Shown here: positions 61,850 through 64,000 of the stretch, piece by piece | Numbering within the stretch: the first letter of the stretch is position 1 | How the letters are laid out: each line of letters starts with the position of its first letter | DNA from: Falsiroseomonas oleicola | GTDB lineage: Bacteria; Pseudomonadota; Alphaproteobacteria; Acetobacterales; Acetobacteraceae | Reading direction: 5' to 3' | Assembly: GCF_019029495.1 (NCBI RefSeq) | Contig: NZ_JAERQM010000002.1 | Coordinates: 558,001-622,000, forward strand | DNA length: 64,000 nucleotides | Position numbers and translations under genes: made by a program | Notes under the pieces: model-generated | The model's database searches: none | What the model was told of the DNA's origin: nothing | Seen by the model: the letters and a program-made list of their open reading frames with translations, nothing else

Positions 61850-63328
61850 ATGCCGGTCCTGGAACGCCTGATCGAATGGTTCAGCCCCGCCGCGGCGCAT
61901 GAGCGGGCGGTGCACCGCGCGCAGCTGGCGCAGATTCGCGGCTACGCGGCCGGGGAATCGGGGCGGCTGACGCAGGACTGGCAGCCCACGGGGCTGTCGC
62001 CCAACCAGGTCTTGCAGGCCGGCGCGCCGCTGATGCTGCGCCGGGTGCGGGACCTGGGGCGCAACAATGCCTGGGCCGCCGCCGCCCTGCGCCGCCTGCC
62101 TGCCGCCATCGTCGGCACGCAGGTGACGGCCAGCGTGGCCGAGAAGGGCAAGCGGGTGCGCCAGGCGGTGGCGGATGACTGGTCGTGGTTCCGCGAACAG
62201 GGCAATGCCAGCGGTGCCCGCGCGGCCAACTGGGATGCCGAGGTCGCGCGCATGGTGCGCACCATCGTGGAGACGGGCGATTGCCTGGTGGTGTGGAACT
62301 TCCGCCCCTCCGCCGAGAATCGCCGCATCCCGCTGACCTGGCGGGCGCTGCCGCCGGATTACATCGATGCGCTGCGCATCCAGCCGCAGGGCCGCGACAA
62401 CACGGTGATCGGCGGGGCGGAGGTCGACCCGGACGGGGTGACGGTGGGCTGGTGGCTGTATGACCGGCATCCGCTGGACACCATCAACGCCCGCCTGCCG
62501 CAAAGCCGGTTCTACCCGGCCGATCAGGTGGACCTGCTGCACGAAGCGCTGTGGCTGGGCCAGCGGCGCGGCGTGCCCTGGTTGTCGCCGGTGGCCGTCG
62601 ATATCGATGACATGGCCCAGAACGACAAGGCCGCCATCTGGAAGGCCCGCATGGCGTCCAGCCTCGCTTTGGTGCGCACCCGCGCGGGTGTGGCCGGGAC
62701 GCCGCTTGGTGCGCCCGGCAAGGATACGAAAGGGCGGGACACGTTGCAGCTTTCGCCGGCGGCGGTGCTGGACGTTGCGCCGGGCGAGACCGTTTCTCAG
62801 ATCACGCCGCCGCCCGACGAGAACTTCCGGATGTTCTGGGACACGCGGATATTCGCCATCGCGGCGGGTATCGGCCTGCCGGCGCACATGATTTCGGGTG
62901 ACCTTTCCAAGGCCAACTACAGCAGCCTGCGCGAGGGCAAGCTGTTGTTCTGGGACCTGGTCGACCAGTGGCAGTGGCACATGGTCTACGACCAGTTGCT
63001 GCGCGGCGCCTGGCGCCGGTTCGGGGAGGCACGCTTCGCGGCGGGCCGGACCACGGGCGGCATCGCGCCGGCCGTCGAATGGGCCTTCCCGAAGCGCCCC
63101 TGGGTGGACCCGAAAAAGGACATCGAGGCGGTGGAAGCCGAACTCGACCTGGGCCTGACCACCTGGCCCGATGCGGTCGCCGCGCGCGGCATGGATCCGG
63201 AAGATCAGGCGGCGCGGATCGAGGAATGGAACGAAAGGCTGGTGGGCCTGGGCATGCCGGTGGGGCGTGGCCGGGTGCAGCGGCCGAAATCCACGACCGG
63301 GACGGCGCAGCCGGAAGGTGGCGCGTGA
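61850..63328 (+). CDS. Phage portal protein, lambda family
   Basis: A 492-aa portal forming the dodecameric DNA channel. Lambda-family stretches: RVRDLGRNNAWAAAALRRLP, VRTIVETGDCLVVWNFRPS, GRDNTVIGGAEVDPDGVTVG, LWLGQRRGVPWLSPVAVDID and AHMISGDLSKANYSSLREGK. ATG 61850 begins 3 bp after gpW. Confidence 0.94.
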   Translation: MPVLERLIEWFSPAAAHERAVHRAQLAQIRGYAAGESGRLTQDWQPTGLSPNQVLQAGAPLMLRRVRDLGRNNAWAAAALRRLPAAIVGTQVTASVAEKGKRVRQAVADDWSWFREQGNASGARAANWDAEVARMVRTIVETGDCLVVWNFRPSAENRRIPLTWRALPPDYIDALRIQPQGRDNTVIGGAEVDPDGVTVGWWLYDRHPLDTINARLPQSRFYPADQVDLLHEALWLGQRRGVPWLSPVAVDIDDMAQNDKAAIWKARMASSLALVRTRAGVAGTPLGAPGKDTKGRDTLQLSPAAVLDVAPGETVSQITPPPDENFRMFWDTRIFAIAAGIGLPAHMISGDLSKANYSSLREGKLLFWDLVDQWQWHMVYDQLLRGAWRRFGEARFAAGRTTGGIAPAVEWAFPKRPWVDPKKDIEAVEAELDLGLTTWPDAVAARGMDPEDQAARIEEWNERLVGLGMPVGRGRVQRPKSTTGTAQPEGGA

Positions 63329-63360
63329 AGCCGCCGCCGCTGAACTGAGAGGACAGAGAC

Positions 63361-64000
63361 ATGCCCGAAGCCCAGGCGGCGCCGGAAGGCGCGGTGCTGA
63401 CCCGTCGCGCGCCGCGCGCGGGCGACAATGCCGTGCGCCTGCTGGCGGATGCGGCGCTGGCCTTCGCCCCGGCCAGCTACAATGCCGATACGGGCGAGGT
63501 CGACGTGGTGTGGTCCACCGGCGCGGCCGTGCGGCGCTTCGACTGGTGGGACGGCACCTATTACGACGAGGAGCTGGACCTGGCCGGCGCGGACCTGTCG
63601 CGTTTCCAGGCCGGGGCGCCGCTGCTGCTGGACCACTGGGCTGAAGTCCGGAACCTGGTCGGCAGCATCGCCCCCGGCAGTGCCCGAGTCGAAGGCAACC
63701 AGGGCACGGCCCGGCTGCGCTTCGACCGTACCAGCGAGGAGGGCCAGATGGCGGAGGCCAAGGTGGCCGCCGGCCATCTGCGCCACGTCTCGATCGGCTA
63801 CCGGGTGCAGACCTGGGAAAAGATCGAGGCGCAGGGCCAGGTGCCGCGCTGGATCGCGCGCGCCTGGATCCCGCACGAGGTCAGCTTCGTGCCGGTCCCC
63901 GCCGATGCGGGCGCCGGCACGCGGAGCGCCTGCGGCGCGCCGCCGCAACCCGAACCCACCACCACCACCCGGGCGCCCGGCGCCCATATCCCGGAGGGGC
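63361..64000 (+). CDS. Prohead protease (HK97/S78-like), perhaps fused to capsid; 3' end outside window
   Basis: 213 codons are in view. VWSTGAAVRRFDWWDGTYYD, then the catalytic His in APLLLDHWAEVRNLVGSI and Ser in RHVSIGYRVQTWEK fit HK97-type prohead proteases. The Pro/Thr-rich stretch at the end (PQPEPTTTTRAPG) looks like a linker, as in protease/major-capsid fusions of alphaproteobacterial phages. AGGAC precedes the ATG. Confidence 0.85.
   Translation, partial: MPEAQAAPEGAVLTRRAPRAGDNAVRLLADAALAFAPASYNADTGEVDVVWSTGAAVRRFDWWDGTYYDEELDLAGADLSRFQAGAPLLLDHWAEVRNLVGSIAPGSARVEGNQGTARLRFDRTSEEGQMAEAKVAAGHLRHVSIGYRVQTWEKIEAQGQVPRWIARAWIPHEVSFVPVPADAGAGTRSACGAPPQPEPTTTTRAPGAHIPEG

Larger units (their letters stand above)
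43144..64000. mobile_element. Temperate prophage integrated at tRNA-Arg(ACG), right end outside window
   Basis: A continuous block of phage genes follows the tRNA: tyrosine integrase, excisionase-like HTH, replication and regulation genes, divergent CI/Cro-like switch with repeated operators, iteron origin candidate, TerS, TerL (GpA family), gpW, lambda-type portal and prohead protease. Early genes run leftward toward the tRNA; packaging and head genes run rightward off the edge. All reading frames in view look intact except for the odd overlap at 51115-51768, so the element may be functional. Capsid, tail and lysis genes are expected beyond 64000. Confidence 0.93.

Noticed and set aside
59966-62980. 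Long minus-strand frame opposite TerL and portal
   Set aside because: Low-complexity Arg/Gly/His translation opposite clear phage structural genes.

Overview
The window looks like the chromosome of a GC-rich alphaproteobacterium, most likely an Acetobacteraceae member of the Roseomonas type (inference). The support is the gene families and orders present: tctC/Bug solute receptors, an lptC-lptA-lptB-rpoN-hpf block, the GST-like division protein FzlA, and the ffh-rpsP-rimM-trmD-rplS and leuC-leuD-leuB strings. Coding density is high, and many adjacent genes share ATGA, GTGA or TGATG stop/start overlaps, which suggests tight translational coupling.

Bases 1-43066 are host chromosome. From left to right they hold: a sulfatase/Bug-receptor pair with a divergent GntR regulator; a leftward run with a GST, an M24 peptidase and an ABC-F protein; hpf, rpoN and the LPS export genes lptB, lptA and lptC; an RNase D and tRNA-Leu(CAG); a complex I NDUFA9-like protein; gltD-gltB with a structured leader, followed by a coupled GH10 xylanase; fzlA; several small enzymes; an ArsR/SRPBCC pair with a compact, probably leaderless, promoter; glycosyltransferases; a NYN/OST-HTH protein; thrS; infC (apparently starting at ATA); ffh and the ribosome-maturation operon; and leuC, leuD, leuB closed by a strong terminator.

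At 43067-43143 lies tRNA-Arg(ACG). Immediately downstream, a tyrosine integrase begins a prophage that fills the rest of the window and runs off the right edge. The switch is at 52.7-53.5 kb. A CI-like repressor with an AT-hook-like tail and a Cro/YdaS-like protein are divergent, and four copies of a GTCAC-N5-GTGAC operator (one with a mismatch) flank the repressor gene. A leftward operon of about fifteen small overlapping genes runs from the switch to the integrase. It encodes a MazG-like protein, two paralogous GcrA-like proteins, a ParB-like protein with a Cys-rich repeated C-terminus, and the phage's own DNA polymerase III beta clamp. A rightward operon encodes a CII-like regulator and a replication ATPase. 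This is followed by an iteron array around an AT-rich segment, which is a strong replication-origin candidate. Then come packaging and head genes (TerS, TerL/GpA, gpW, portal, prohead protease), preceded by a near-perfect sigma-54 (-24/-12) promoter motif.

The most unusual part is the prophage replication module: iteron origin, ATPase, private sliding clamp, and a ParB-like protein with a duplicated Cys-rich domain. It sits in one repressor-controlled temperate element whose packaging genes may be read by host RpoN, and rpoN itself lies in the same window. All calls come from reading the sequence; no database search was run.
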